Source: Arion vulgaris (taxonomy: Eukaryota; Mollusca; Gastropoda; Stylommatophora; Arionidae). Taken from it: a DNA stretch of 64,000 nucleotides. The notes beneath the pieces are model-generated. The model worked only from the letters and a program-made list of their open reading frames with translations. It had not been told where the DNA came from and ran no database searches. The first letter of the stretch is position 1, and each line of letters starts with the position of its first letter. The DNA lies in contig CM036765.1 of the NCBI GenBank assembly GCA_020796225.1, positions 30,098,066-30,162,065 on the forward strand, written 5' to 3'. Positions 22,866 through 33,915 of this stretch are shown piece after piece. A program made the translations under genes and the position numbers.

Positions 22866-23010
22866 ACTGACTTCATTGCACCGGGTTTTACCCCATATGT
22901 CTCACTCTCTCTCCACAGAAACTGTACACCGCCTGCTGAGAGTATTGAACATTACACGACATCCGTAGCTCCTGTAACAATCCTAAGGATCTCAGCAAAC
23001 AATGGACTCG
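22866..23010 (-). mobile_element. SINE family A fragment
   Basis: On the minus strand the body words GGAGCTACGGATGTCG and GGGTAAAACCCGGTGCAATG are seen, without the tRNA-like head. 5'-truncated copy next to the LINE. Confidence 0.65.
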
Positions 23011-23044
23011 TAAACTGAACAAAGCTTTCCTCTTAGGACAAATG

Positions 23045-23520
23045 TTTGTGAATATCTATGTTCGCCCACGCCAGTCGGTATGTCATACGATGATTACCCA
23101 ATGCACATTTCAGTTTGATTTGTCAGATGTGTTGTTGTGAGTATCTATGTTCGCCCACGCCAGTCGGTATGTCATACGATGATTACTCAATGCACATTTC
23201 AGTTTGATTTGTCAGATGTGTTGTTGTGAGTATCTATGTTCGCCCACGCCAGTCGGTATGTCATACGATGATTACTCAATGCACATTTCAGTTTGATTTG
23301 TCAGATGTGTTGTTGTGAGTATCTATGTTGGCCCACGCTAGTCGGTATATCATACGATGATTACTCAATGCACATTTCAATGCACATTTCAATGCACATT
23401 TCAATGCACATTTCAATGCACATTTCAATGCACATTTCAATGCACATTTCAATGCACATTTCAATGCACATTTCAATGCAGATTTCAATGCAGATTTCAG
23501 TTTGATTTGTCAGATGTGTT
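23045..23520. repeat. Nested array: 89-bp units containing a 12-bp expansion
   Basis: Four 89-bp units contain TATCTATGTTCGCCCACGCC and GCACATTTCAGTTTGATTTG. In the last unit the word AATGCACATTTC is expanded to about 11-12 tandem copies (23367-23490). Two expanded copies carry G instead of C (GCAGATTTC). Confidence 0.95.
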
Positions 23521-23869
23521 GTTTCATTGATTACTTTTACTTGTGCAATATTTGTTTGTCCCGTACTTAATCAAATCTTTTGGATCGAAACATAGACTAC
23601 TATATCCGTTACTGTCGATTGTAAAACAGCAATCATTTCTGTTATGTTTGCATTTCATATTAGTGATCAGTTCTACTAAACACTGTATTCGATTTTTTTC
23701 TTTGACAATGTGGATGAGTACACATTTGCAAAGTGCGTGCGTCTTCCCTCTGTGACTGGTTTAGGTAGAGTAACGACTAACTGTGATATATACCACCAGT
23801 ATGTTAGTATTGTATTGACTAGTGTATTTCTGTCACGTTTCTACAGTCCTTTACAGCAGGGGTCTCAAA

Positions 23870-23950
23870 CACGAACCTCTCAGTGTGAAACTTCAACACT
23901 TTTGTTTTTACTTTTCTCTAATCATGTTTGCCTCACAGCGGCAGGATAAG

Positions 23951-23989
<39 letters not shown>

Positions 23990-23990
23990 T
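23870..23990 (+). repeat. SINE family E 3' fragment and (TA)n
   Basis: ATCATGTTTGCCTCACAGCG matches the 3' part of the SINE at 43125-43325. It is followed by about 18 TA repeats (23956-23988). Confidence 0.5.
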
Positions 23991-24034
23991 TTCCTCTCCA
24001 CCGTTATACATTACATATGACATACAAATAATTT

Positions 24035-24180
24035 ATATGTACTGCTCTGTCCTGGGCAACTCGCTCAATATCTTCCATGGAATTGAACTCTATATTTCTT
24101 GCCTCTCTCCGCACAGTTCGTTTCATGCTTTCGATAGGACGTCCTCTCATTCTTGAACCCTTTGCCTCACAACTCAATGC
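24035..24180 (-). pseudogene. LINE C-terminal fragment
   Basis: The minus strand gives GRPIESMK-like and RNIEFNSMEDIERVAQDRAV residues, the same ending as at 22.1 and 29.75 kb. Confidence 0.6.
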
Positions 24181-24234
24181 TTACATTATTATTCTGTGAT
24201 CTTTTCTTTATAAAGTAATGAAACCCTTTTTTTA

Positions 24235-24345
24235 TGGCTCGATGTAAATTGAGAAATACGGTGTTAGATCTGTATTTTTGTTTTTAAACTCAGCACAGGA
24301 TGGATGATGTCAGCAAATCACGTCCGCCGCCTTTACTTTCCATTT
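24235..24345 (-). mobile_element. SINE family B fragment
   Basis: The words ACGGTGTTAGATCTGTATTT and GATGATGTCAGCAAATCACG match the reversed SINE B body at 42575. Confidence 0.5.
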
Positions 24346-24369
24346 CTTTCCCTGGTATCCCTTCCTTTG

Positions 24370-26050
24370 CGTTCCCGGCCTAGACTGATGGACCAACTTC
24401 TATCATGAATTTACTGTTGTTTTTAGGACTCCGTTCCTCCGTACAGCTTTTCGCGAAGCTCTGTGTGTTGTGGCCAAGACTCTTTCCTTAAACCTGCTAA
24501 CCGTTGACAGTTTTGCAAGACATGTTCTGCCGTCATGTCTGCCATATTGCATGGGCACAGGTTAGTTGTGCCAATTTTAAATTTATGGAACATGTGGGCT
24601 CTGAGCTTGTTGTGGCCGGTACGGAGGCGGAATATGGCGACTTGTTCACTGCGAGAGACCATAGTATCCGTCACTGTCTGTGTACTGAGGGTGGTCTTTT
24701 TCCCATTTGCTTCTATAGTGCGAACCGATGGTTGTTTTGACTTCCTCATAACTGATCTCGAGATCAGTCTGAGGTAGTCGCCCGCCCTCTTTGGCTAGCT
24801 TGTCGGCCGCTTCGTTTCACCTAATGTTGCAGTGTGACGGTATCCACTGGATGACGGTGCGTTTGAGTGAACTCGTTAGTTCAGCGAGGGACGTTTTGAG
24901 CTCATTCATCTCAGTTTTGAAAACGCATTTGAGTGCCGTGATGACCGATAGAGCATCGGTGAATATCACGACCTTGTTGCGTATAGTGTTTCTTCTCTCC
25001 AAGATCATTTCGGCCGCCTCTTTGATTGCCTCTGCCTCTGCTCGGTAGTTATTCGAGTATTTGCCAGTTGCAATCGCTTTCTTGACCGTGACTTTCTTTG
25101 AGATTTTAAGCACTATTCCTCCTCCGCCATCGCTTATTGCGTTATTTGCCGATCCGTCCGTGTAGACGTGCGTCCACTCATTTTCAGGGTATTCTGATTC
25201 TATGTGCTCTTCTGCTGCAGTTTTTCTGTCGAGGTTTGTTTGATCCCTTTTGTTCAGTATGCCTGGGATTGATTCCCTTAGTTCTGGCATTTTTGTTTTC
25301 CATGGCGGACACTTGTCGATTGCCGGGATTGGTTTGGCTGTGCATTTGGACAGGACTGGATGATCTGTGGTCAGTGCGTTAGAGATTCTAACGAAGTTAG
25401 ATCTCTGTATTCTCCACTTTCCGGATTCATACATTCTTTCATGCATTGGATGAGATTTGAGCCGTTTGAGTTTTTCCGCAAATACTACTACTTTTTTGTC
25501 CCTTCGGTCAGTCATTGGTTGGATGCCTGTGATGGTCTCCATCGCCTTGATGGGCGTGGACTTTATGGCTCCAGTGATAATGCGTAAAGCCCGGTTTTGA
25601 CTGCTGCTCACTTTTGCGAATTGCTTGTTAGATGCATTGCTCCACGCTGCCATACCGTACTCTAGGACCGGTCGCACTCTACCAGAGTAAAGTGTCTTGA
25701 GAATTCTGGTGTTTGCTCCCCATGTGGAACCTGCGAGTTTGCGCATCATTGTTAGCCTATGCCTCGCTTTTGCCGTAGCATTTTCGATCTGGTGCACCAA
25801 GTCAGCTTTCTGTCGAGTGTGACTCCTAGGTACGTTGGGGTTTTATTCTCTGGAAGGTTCAGCCCATTGACTTTAAGCGTTATCTTGTAATCCTTGTTGT
25901 TCTGGGAGAACACAGTGTAAGTGGTCTTTGATGGGTTTATTTTCATATTCCACTTTGCTGACCACACTTCAAGGTTATTTAGCGTAACTTGCAGTCGATT
26001 TTCTGCGACCTGAAATCCGTTAAGGTGGGGAACACATTTCACGCCCACTG
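24370..26050 (-). pseudogene. LINE with reverse transcriptase end and RNase H domain, best preserved copy
   Basis: The minus strand reads in three frames. 26048-25752: RT segment LEVWSAKWNMKINPSKT and PTYLGVTLDRKLTW. 25800-24817: RT thumb region (VRPVLEYGMAAWSNASNK, RALRIITGAIKSTP), linker, and RNase H with YTDGSA, NYRAEAEAIKEA, FTDALSVI and the H of IPSHCNIR. A TGA stands where a Gly codon is expected before NEAADKLA. 24749-24423: FRLRTGHNKL, CPCNMADMTAEHVLQNC (zinc knuckle) and ELREKLYGG. All four RNase H acidic residues are readable. Two frameshifts (near 25.79 and 24.75 kb) and the stop inactivate it. The catalytic RT box and endonuclease are missing at the 5' end. Fits the I/Nimb-like RNase H LINEs. 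Confidence 0.88.
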
Positions 26051-26077
26051 TAGAATTGATCCTGGGCCTTGCGTCTA

Positions 26078-27018
26078 TGAAACGAGTTCAATAATATGAT
26101 GCTACTGTGACTCACATACATATCAATGTACTAACCACGAGTTCAATAATATGATGCTACTGTGACTCACATACATATCAATGTACTAACCACGAGTTCA
26201 ATAATATGATGCTACTGTGACTCACATACATATCAATGTACTAACCACGAGTTCAATAATATGATACTACTGTGACTCACATATATATCAATGTACTAAC
26301 CACGAGTTCAATAATATGATGCTACTGTGACTCACATATATATCAATGTACTAACCACGAGTTCAATAATATGATGCTACTGTGACTCACATATATATCA
26401 ATGTACTAACCACGAGTTCAATAATATGATGCTACTGTGACTCACATATATATCAATGTACTAACCACGAGTTCAATAATATGATGCTACTGTGACTCAC
26501 ATACATATCAATGTACTAACCACGAGTTCAATAATATGATGCTACTGTGACTCACATACATATCAATGTACTAACCACGAGTTCAATAATATGATGCTAC
26601 TGTGACTCACATACATATCAATGTACTAACCACGAGTTCAATAATATGATGCTACTGTGACTCACATACATATCAATGTACTAACCACGAGTTCAATAAT
26701 ATGATGCTACTGTGACTCACATACATATCAATGTACTAACCACGAGTTCAATAATATGATGCTACTGTGACTCACATATATATCAATGTACTAACCACGA
26801 GTTCAATAATATGATGCTACTGTGACTCACATATATATCAATGTACTAACCACGAGTTCAATAATATGATGCTACTGTGACTCACATATATATCAATGTA
26901 CTAACCACGAGTTCAATAATATGATGCTACTGTGACTCACATATATATCAATGTACTAACCACGAGTTCAATAATATGATGCTACTGTGACTCACATACA
27001 TATCAATGTACTAACCAT
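26078..27018. repeat. 55-bp satellite, about 17 copies
   Basis: The unit contains CACGAGTTCAATAATATGAT, GCTACTGTGACTCACATA and CAATGTACTAAC. Units differ almost only at one T/C site (ACATACATAT versus ACATATATAT), with variants in runs. This suggests recent block duplication. Confidence 0.97.
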
Positions 27019-27299
27019 CAAACTCTTGTGTCTGCTATCTGTTTTGTTAAAAATGAATTGATCACATATGCAAAAATCGTTTTTCTGCCTTTTGGTTAAG
27101 ATTGAGGTGCCCAGCGCTTGTTCTCGGCCAGAAAGTGAAAGCTTTCAAATAGTCAAGATGGCACAGTAAACTAGCGCTGAGCAGCTCTCTCCAAACGGAT
27201 GAGACACTCGAGCTTACGTATGTAATGAATCCACACGGCATGACACTGTCGGATAGGGCTCGATTAAAACATATTGGTTTAATTTAGAGGGGATTTATT

Positions 27300-28380
27300 G
27301 TTAACAAGACAAATGTGCATATGACAACTGCACACATAGACAACCGCACGCACGATATTGCGCACACGGTTAATTGCAGACATGGCAATTGCTTTCACGA
27401 CCATTGCGCACACGGCAATTTCGCAAATGACCACTGTATACCTGACAATTGCGCAATGTGTATTGTGTACATATACAATTTCACATATGACAAATTGCAC
27501 ACATATGCAATTTCACACATAGAGAACTGAACACAGAGTATGGTGTTTCAATCTGAAATTAAATGTAACATGGTAAACATGCAAGTAACATTAATAGTCT
27601 TTAATTTCCATAAACTCTTGACATAAACACAAATTATTGTAAATTAGCCATCCGTCTCAAAAATCGAAGCTTATCTTGTTCTTCTTGATAACTAAAATGA
27701 CGTTTAATATTACTATACAAGATACTGTCATTACTAAAAATAATGTTACGGCTTTGATAATCCTGCCTTCTATCGTGAAATAAAATCCTCACATAAAGTC
27801 GAACTCAAGAAGGAAATTTATGTAATAAACACTAAAAGTCCCACTCACTAAAAAGTCAAGAAGCCAAGAAACAGTCGACATTCTACTGTTGTAGTCAAAA
27901 TCAAACTATAGTAAGATATACAGTAGATAATAAATTATGGCAACAAACGAATGAATGGTGTGCTGTACAGCGTGTCAATTTACCTATTATCCTGCCTGTA
28001 TACATCACAATTCTAACACGGATTATTTAGACATCACTCATACAGCTAGGTCAAGAATGTAGTGTGTAAATGTCATTACAAAGGAAGTCACTCAAGCAAT
28101 TCTAGAACAGCAGAGGTAATGCAACTAACGAAAGTAACAATTGTTAACCAGTGCAGGAGGAATGGTTTAACTTTAAAGAATTAATGTATAACTTTAAAGA
28201 ATGGATGTATCAGCTCAAAACAAGAACCAAAATCAGACATAGAGTCACTGTTTCCACAAACAGCAAATCTACTAACATTTCCTACATTCAGTTCTCTATG
28301 TGTCCACTTGTCATGTGCGAAATTGGCATATCATGTGCGCAATTGTCTTATGTGCAATTGTCATGTTTAGAATAGTCTGA
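27300..28380. mobile_element. Foldback-like structure with inverted minisatellite ends
   Basis: The left arm (27309-27531) holds degenerate ~16-bp units such as CACATGACAATTGCG. The right arm (28290-28375) holds the reverse complement type, CAATTGTCATGTGCG. The inner edges match as an inverted pair: CACATAGAGAACTGAA at 27516-27531 and TTCAGTTCTCTATGTG at 28288-28303. The ~760-bp centre has no gene. No target duplication was found. Confidence 0.45.
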
Positions 28381-28985
28381 TGTTTTATTGTTGATTTAAG
28401 CAAGAAATAGCGCAGAAACAGCAAGTGATGACCATTTAATTGATTGCAGCCTGAATCGAGAACACATTCCTATTTCAATTCCATCCTTTGCCAGAGAGAA
28501 GCAGCGACCTCATGGATCGCAGTCCAGCACTCAGCTAGAATATTCATCATAATGAGAGAACAGGATGAAACGATGCCAGTTATAAACAGAGACCAATATT
28601 TGTTTTATTTATGGCCCAAATTGATACAAGACAGAAACACTCAATTTATGATCAAAATATTACAAGTTTGTAGTTAAAAAAAAAAAAAAGGCTGGAATCA
28701 GTATACAATTTAGAAATTTGCCTACAGTAAATGTATTCAATGTTTAAAATTGATGTATATTTCTGAACTATGAACATTTTACATACAATCAAACTAAAAT
28801 TAAACGGACATTATAATGTTTGACGAGAGAGTATCTTGGATTCTCCGAAAGGAGTTAATTCTTATTTTTCATGTTTGTTGGCCTACACGTTCTGATATAA
28901 CCAATAAAAGGTTCGCCTTAGGTTGAAGTGCGTGCCTCGGCTTAAAGAGGCTTTAATCCCCCACTAAACAAACAAAAATGTTTGA
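28380..28985. other. Interval without a recognised gene
   Basis: Contains a poly-A run near 28676-28689 and a short GC-richer piece at 28900-28970 that may be a retroelement end. No motif was recognised. Confidence 0.35.
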
Positions 28986-29265
28986 CGAGGGAACAGCAGT
29001 AGTGTAGTTGTTAGTGAACACCCTTCTTGGGCTAGTGGCCCGGGTTCATTACCACAGTGGTCGTGGAATTCTTTCCGACTGTAACGGCGCTAGGCGACCC
29101 AGCCTCAATTGGGTCCCATGTAAAGCCATGAGAAGTCAAGGCGGCCTGCGTGATGTTGACCACATCACCCCTCTTGTGCCGACGGTCAATGAAAAATATG
29201 GGCCTAACACCGTATTAACTTATATACAACGTTGTATAAAAAGAGTTCCTTTACTTTTTTTTATC
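28985..29265 (+). mobile_element. tRNA-derived SINE, family B
   Basis: A box GTAGTGTAGTTGTTAGTG and B box GGGTTCATTACC; body CCTCAATTGGGTCCCATG, GATGTTGACCACATCACC and TAACACCGTATTA. Best preserved head of this family. Confidence 0.85.
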
Positions 29266-29334
29266 CTTCATATTGTTTGACAGTAGTCTATTGTATACCT
29301 GTAATGTGGGTTTAGTCTAATGCATGAGCGTTCA

Positions 29335-29515
29335 TATTGTTTGACAGTAGTCTTTTTCTTTGCGTTCGTTCTTTACGACCAATTTTAATCACTCTTTGTG
29401 ATATGTTTGATCTTTGCCAAGAACGTGTATACGTTGCACATTGGTTTGGTAGGCTCCTAAACGCATAGACTTCTACACGTTTAGGACATGTGCATCCGAT
29501 TTCAGTCAAGACAGT
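29335..29515 (-). repeat. Retroelement-end repeat, family I
   Basis: Nearly identical to 63645-63815. The minus strand includes GAAATCGGATGCACATGTCC and ATCACAAAGAGTG, then an A-rich end. The latter words are shared with the family I copies at 33.7, 37.9, 38.4 and 55.4 kb. Confidence 0.65.
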
Positions 29516-29559
29516 AGTCTATTGTATACTTGTGATGTGGGTTTAGTGTGATACATAAG

Positions 29560-29660
29560 CGTTCGTCTATTGACGCCAACACAATGAGGTAGTGGGTTCA
29601 ATCCCACATTAAAGACTCCACACGTAAGAAAAGGAGTTGGCCCTCCTGCACAATAATAAT
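29560..29660 (+). mobile_element. tRNA-derived SINE, family D
   Basis: B box GTGGGTTCAATCCCAC followed by CACACGTAAGAAAAGGAG and GGCCCTCCTGCAC, ending in (AAT)n. Counterpart of the minus-strand copy at 7.5 kb. Confidence 0.7.
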
Positions 29661-29664
29661 AATA

Positions 29665-30210
29665 ATTCCTCTCGTACCGTTATACGTTACATAGGGCCTG
29701 CAAGCAATTTCTCCATACCACTCCAACCCTGGGCAACTCGCTCAATCTCCTCCATGGAACTGAGGCCGATATTTTTTGCCTCTGTCAGCAAAGTGCGTTT
29801 CAGGTCTCCTTACGTAGTCCTCTCTTTCTTTAACCCTTTGCATCCCACTTCAGTGCCTGCTTTGATATTCGTTGATCCTTTTTCCTCAAGGTGTGTCCAG
29901 CATATCTCCATCTTCTCTTTCTTTTAACAGTTGTCACTAGTGGTTGACCAGACATTTCTCTGATTTCATCACTTCTCCTGAATTCGTTCGATTTTATGTT
30001 CATTATTTTTCGCAGACATCTATTTTCAAATGCATTCAACTTGTTTTTTGTATCATTAGTAATTTTCCAACTCCCCCTGGCATATGTTAGAATTGATACA
30101 ACATTTGGTTTGAAAATTCGTAATTTAGTATTAATACTATGCAGCGTTGCAGTTCCATATTTTATTTACACTTTTAAAAGCTGATGTTGCTTTGCTAATG
30201 AAATGTTGCC
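29665..30210 (-). pseudogene. LINE reverse transcriptase C-terminal half
   Basis: Minus strand: TKLRIFKPNVVSI, WKITNDTKNKLNAFENRCLR, KIMNIKSNEFRRS, MSGQPLVTTVKRKRRWRY, AGHTLRK, then AKNIGLSSMEEIERVAQG. Same family as 22.1-22.9 kb but without the triplication. Small frame breaks. Confidence 0.8.
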
Positions 30211-30224
30211 CTTGTACACTAATG

Positions 30225-30480
30225 TCATGTTCTTAGATCAGACGAAAAGAAACTAAATCGACAAGTCCTTATGTGGTCACCAGTTGGGAAAAGAAAACGT
30301 GGAAGATCAAAGACCACTCTTCGAAGAACCATCCAACAAGAAAGTAAACTATTGGGATGTAAAACCATACAAGATCTCCAACTGCTAGCAAAGAACCGTA
30401 TAACATGGAGAACTAAAACCTCTGCCCTATGTGCCGCCTTTGGCTCGAAAGGAATAAACTAAACTAACAGATAAACAGCT
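30225..30480 (+). pseudogene. LINE 3' end
   Basis: A single frame, MWSPVGKRKRGRSKTTLRRT, then LQLLAKNRITWRTKTSALCA and a stop. This is the common W.P.GKRKRGRPK..W...ALCA ending. It lies tail to tail with the preceding LINE. Confidence 0.7.
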
Positions 30481-31074
30481 TTTAATTAACACGCCCTTCC
30501 CCACAACCACACCCCATACCACTAGAACACTACACTAGTAAGACGCGAAGCAGTCGTCACCATGGAAACCACACGAAAACCGATCCCAAGTGTTATTTGT
30601 GTCAGGGAAAAAAACAAATACTGGCCGTCCATTGTTTGGTAATGGCTATTCAGAGACTGTTGTCTCTCAGATAATGAGAACTCTCAATCTGTTAACAACA
30701 GCATATAGATGATTCTCTGCTGTTTAACACAAAAACATCGTATGAACTGTGGTCTATCATTGATATGACTGTTTATCTTGGTACATTTGAACAGCGTTTC
30801 ATATGATTCAGGAGAACGAAAAAGGTTATACTTTTGTATTTGTTGTCTACTTCTGCTCGAATACCTTGTCAAAATACAATCCACTGCATGCTGGATGCTA
30901 AACTTTAGATTTTGTGTGGGGCATTCAATTAGTGGCGTATATTCAATTGTGTACTAGGCACACTCTACACGTCTAAAGTGAAGTGTTTTTTTTTAATGTG
31001 TAACGTATTTTCATTAATTAAATAATAAATGATTTCACAATTTTTCTAAGATTAAAAAATTCAATGTTGAACAT

Positions 31075-31223
31075 CAGTGGCGGCCTGTGGGTCGGGCCCA
31101 CCAAAAATAATGTATAGCGTGTATTTATTATTTTATAAATTACAATATAGCAACCCAAAAACCATGATCTATCTGGAAAAAATGTCTGGCCCCACAAACA
31201 AAAATTATCACGAGCCGCCACTG
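31075..31223. mobile_element. hAT-type MITE, copy 1
   Basis: 149 bp with ends CAGTGGCGGC and GCCGCCACTG in inverted orientation. Flanked by TTGAACAT and TTGAAAAT, an 8-bp target duplication with one mismatch. Internal GGGCCC word; no coding capacity. Confidence 0.9.
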
Positions 31224-31459
31224 TTGAAAATATTGTTTAAATGAATGGTTTAAACCCTGTAGGGATAATGTTCCTGACGGCATATTTTCTGGGCTATTGA
31301 GACTGAGTACGCAAGACCCCCCACGCCACTACATCTACAAAATAATAATATTGCTACATTAAAATGAACATATACTGCGTATAAGTAATTTTTAAGAACA
31401 TTGCTTTCATATAGTAAAAGCTTATCCGTTTCAAGACCAGGATAAGCCATTAGTATCAC

Positions 31460-32762
31460 CAGTGCCGGATTAGCCTAGTAGCAGAAGTAGCAAATGCTAC
31501 GGGCCCCGCGCTTCTAGGGCCCCGCGCCTATGTGACAGAGATGAAAATCGAAAAAATAACCAGATGTTATTTCAAAACACGCATTCTGTCTGAATTTTTA
31601 ATGTCGTATGTGATGGTGCCGAATCCAAAGAAATCGAAGCAGAAAATACAGAAGACGTGTCCCACTGTATAGTGTATGAAAGCAGTGCTATAGAAGAATC
31701 ATCATTACCAATACTACCATTAAGATCAGTAACTCTTCACGATTTAGCCACATTTTTCACACGACAAACTGAAATCGAATGTACAGAAAGTCCTCCCAAT
31801 TTAGCCATATCAACTTCAAGCCAAAGAGAGGCAGAAAGCACAGCACATGCTTCTAATGTAGCAACATCATCTACAAGCCAAAAACACAACGAAAGTAAAA
31901 TGTACTTCAACGATATTGGTGAATGGCCAAACAACTTCAATCGAGATTATTGGATTGTGAAAGAAAATAGCGAAGTGCAACATATGAACAATGATTTCAT
32001 GTCTTAAAAAAAACATACAATAAAGAAAACAATCCACGATTTTGTCGAAAGTCGTTTTTCACATACACGCATACACCAACAAACAAAACTCACGTGAGAG
32101 ATTGGTTGTGTTATACAGATACTAAAGGACAACTGTTCTGTTTTGTTTGCAAAGTTATTGATTTAGGCTGTATCATAGAGTGACTGGTGTATTTGGAATA
32201 CCCCGGCAGTTAAAATCTATTACAGCAGAAGAGATCTTGAAAAGAACTCCAAATATTGTCAGATCTTACCAAGAGGATTTGGAAGAAAGCCTAGGCGACG
32301 AACTTATGCAGTTCACTGAACTTCTTAAAACTAATGTAGCTGCTGCTATTAGCAACGAAAAGCATGAGGCTCTTGAACTGCAATTTTATAAACTTATAAT
32401 GGAAAATTCATTAGAGTCGTGTTTCCCAAATGTAGAAATAGTCTTACGAATTTACTTGTTTTTAATGATTACTAACTGCAGCGAAGAAAGTTCTTTTTCG
32501 ACATATAAAAGCGTATTCCAGCGTATAAAAAGTGAGTTCAGGAACATGATGGGACAAGAATATAAAAATAACCTCACCTTAATGAACATTGAATGTAATT
32601 TACTTAGAGAAATTAATTTGTCTAGTATTATCTCTAAATTTGCTCACATTAAATCGAGACAAGTTTGTTTGTAAAAGTTGTGTTTTATTTTATTATCATA
32701 CAAAATCTAGGGCCCCGCGCTAAAATTTGCTACGGGCCCCGCGCTAGCCTAATCCGGCACTG
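31460..32762 (+). mobile_element. hAT transposon, internally deleted
   Basis: 1303 bp bounded by inverted CAGTGCCGGATTAG and CTAATCCGGCACTG, with perfect 8-bp target duplications AGTATCAC (31452-31459 and 32763-32770). GGGCCCCGCGC words repeat inside both ends. It contains a broken transposase gene. The TTF-type N-terminus and hAT C-terminus point to the ZMYM-like hAT group (inference). Confidence 0.93.
31657..32674 (+). pseudogene. hAT transposase remnant (TTF zinc finger plus C-terminal dimerisation domain)
   Basis: The 5' frame (31657-32006) ends in WPNNFNRDYWIV and a stop. A second piece near 32093-32180 reads VRDWLCYTDTKGQLFCFVCK, a TTF-type zinc finger with paired Cys. The frame 32180-32674 starts TGVFGIPRQLKSI and ends with the hAT dimerisation region FPNVEIVLRIYLFLMITNCS, EESSFS, IKSEFRNMMGQEYKNNLTLM. 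The central RNase H-like catalytic part with its acidic residues is missing, so the gene cannot encode an active transposase. The deletion joins near 32160-32185. Confidence 0.88.
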
Positions 32763-32820
32763 AGTATCACGCATGATTTTTGCCTTTCTTGCATGATCTG
32801 TCTTATCTCTCGATGGTATG

Positions 32821-32821
<1 letters not shown>

Positions 32822-32853
<32 letters not shown>

Positions 32854-32856
32854 TAC

Positions 32857-32894
<38 letters not shown>

Positions 32895-32925
32895 GTACAC
32901 ACACACATATATATATATATGTTTT
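32822..32925. repeat. (CT)n, (AT)n and (CA)n microsatellite block
   Basis: CT dinucleotides, then TATATA runs, then a short ACACAC and another TATATA run. Confidence 0.9.
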
Positions 32926-33084
32926 CTCTTATATGCCATCTCAGCTGTCATATAACATTTATGAACCTACACAAACTGCTTCATTCTTATCTACGTGATA
33001 TCTCAAAGCGCAATTTTGCTGTTCCCGTGGATTGTATTTGATGTTCTTAACATTCTAATGTAACAGTACATCCATTTAACCTCT

Positions 33085-33240
33085 CGCAGACCTGATCAAC
33101 CTATACAGTGAAAACATCATGCGATACATAGAAGAAAAGACAGGAATAACAGTCGGTGGAAAAAATATGAACAATCTAAGATACGCTGATGACACAATTC
33201 TCATGGCTACAAATGAACAAGATCTACAAGACTTGAGACA
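33085..33240 (+). pseudogene. LINE reverse transcriptase catalytic-box fragment
   Basis: DLINLYSENIMRYIEEKTGI followed by VGGKNMNNLRYADDTILMA. The YADD box is intact in sequence but the fragment is only about 50 codons. Confidence 0.85.
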
Positions 33241-33534
33241 TATTAGTCCAGTGATTTTCTTGTAAGGTTATTTTTGTCGGAGAACTTGCAAGAGACAGAG
33301 ATCTTTTCAAGCGGGCTGTGATGGATGCAACAAGAGACATGCTACTACTTGATCAGTTATTAAACCTCTATTAAAATGCTGCAACATATTACGATAGCTA
33401 TGTGTGGGTGTGTGGGAGAGATAGAGAGAGAGAGTTGGGGGAGAGAGAGTAGTTATTTACTAAAGTTCGCTATCTGAACTTGACTAAGTTACAAATCACA
33501 ACGTTGTTGCTGACGTACATATTAAATTAATACC

Positions 33535-33730
33535 GTAACAGCTCTCAGGTCGACCAGAGCCAACTATTAAGTTATCTAGAGTTGGCTGTGGGTCGACCCA
33601 GCCTGAATTGTATATTAGAAAAGCAGTGGTAAGAAAAGGTGGTCGCCGTGATGTTGACCACATCATCCATCGTGTGCCGATAGTCAATGAAAAATTACTG
33701 GTCTAACACTGTATTTCCCAATATTCTTTT
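33535..33730 (+). mobile_element. SINE family B, diverged
   Basis: GGGTCGACCCAGCCTGAATT, GATGTTGACCACATCATCC and CTAACACTGTATTTCCCA match the family body. The tRNA-like head is not clear. Confidence 0.65.
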
Positions 33731-33734
33731 TTCT

Positions 33735-33915
33735 TCCTCTTTAAACACTCCATATCGACCACTTGTTAAACCACTCTTTGTGATTTGTTTGTGATTTGAG
33801 CCTAAGAGCGATTGTACATTGCGTCAGTTATGCGCATACATGTTAGCCAGCTCATCCGATTTCTGTAACTCTTTTTATTTACTAGGTAGTTTCCTAGGCC
33901 CCTACTTCAATCGTT
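33735..33915 (-). repeat. Retroelement-end repeat, family I
   Basis: Contains the reverse complement of TCACAAAGAGTGG and GGTCGATATGGAG, plus the word CTAAGAGCGATTGTACATTG. Shared with 37865, 38400 and 55435. Confidence 0.7.
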
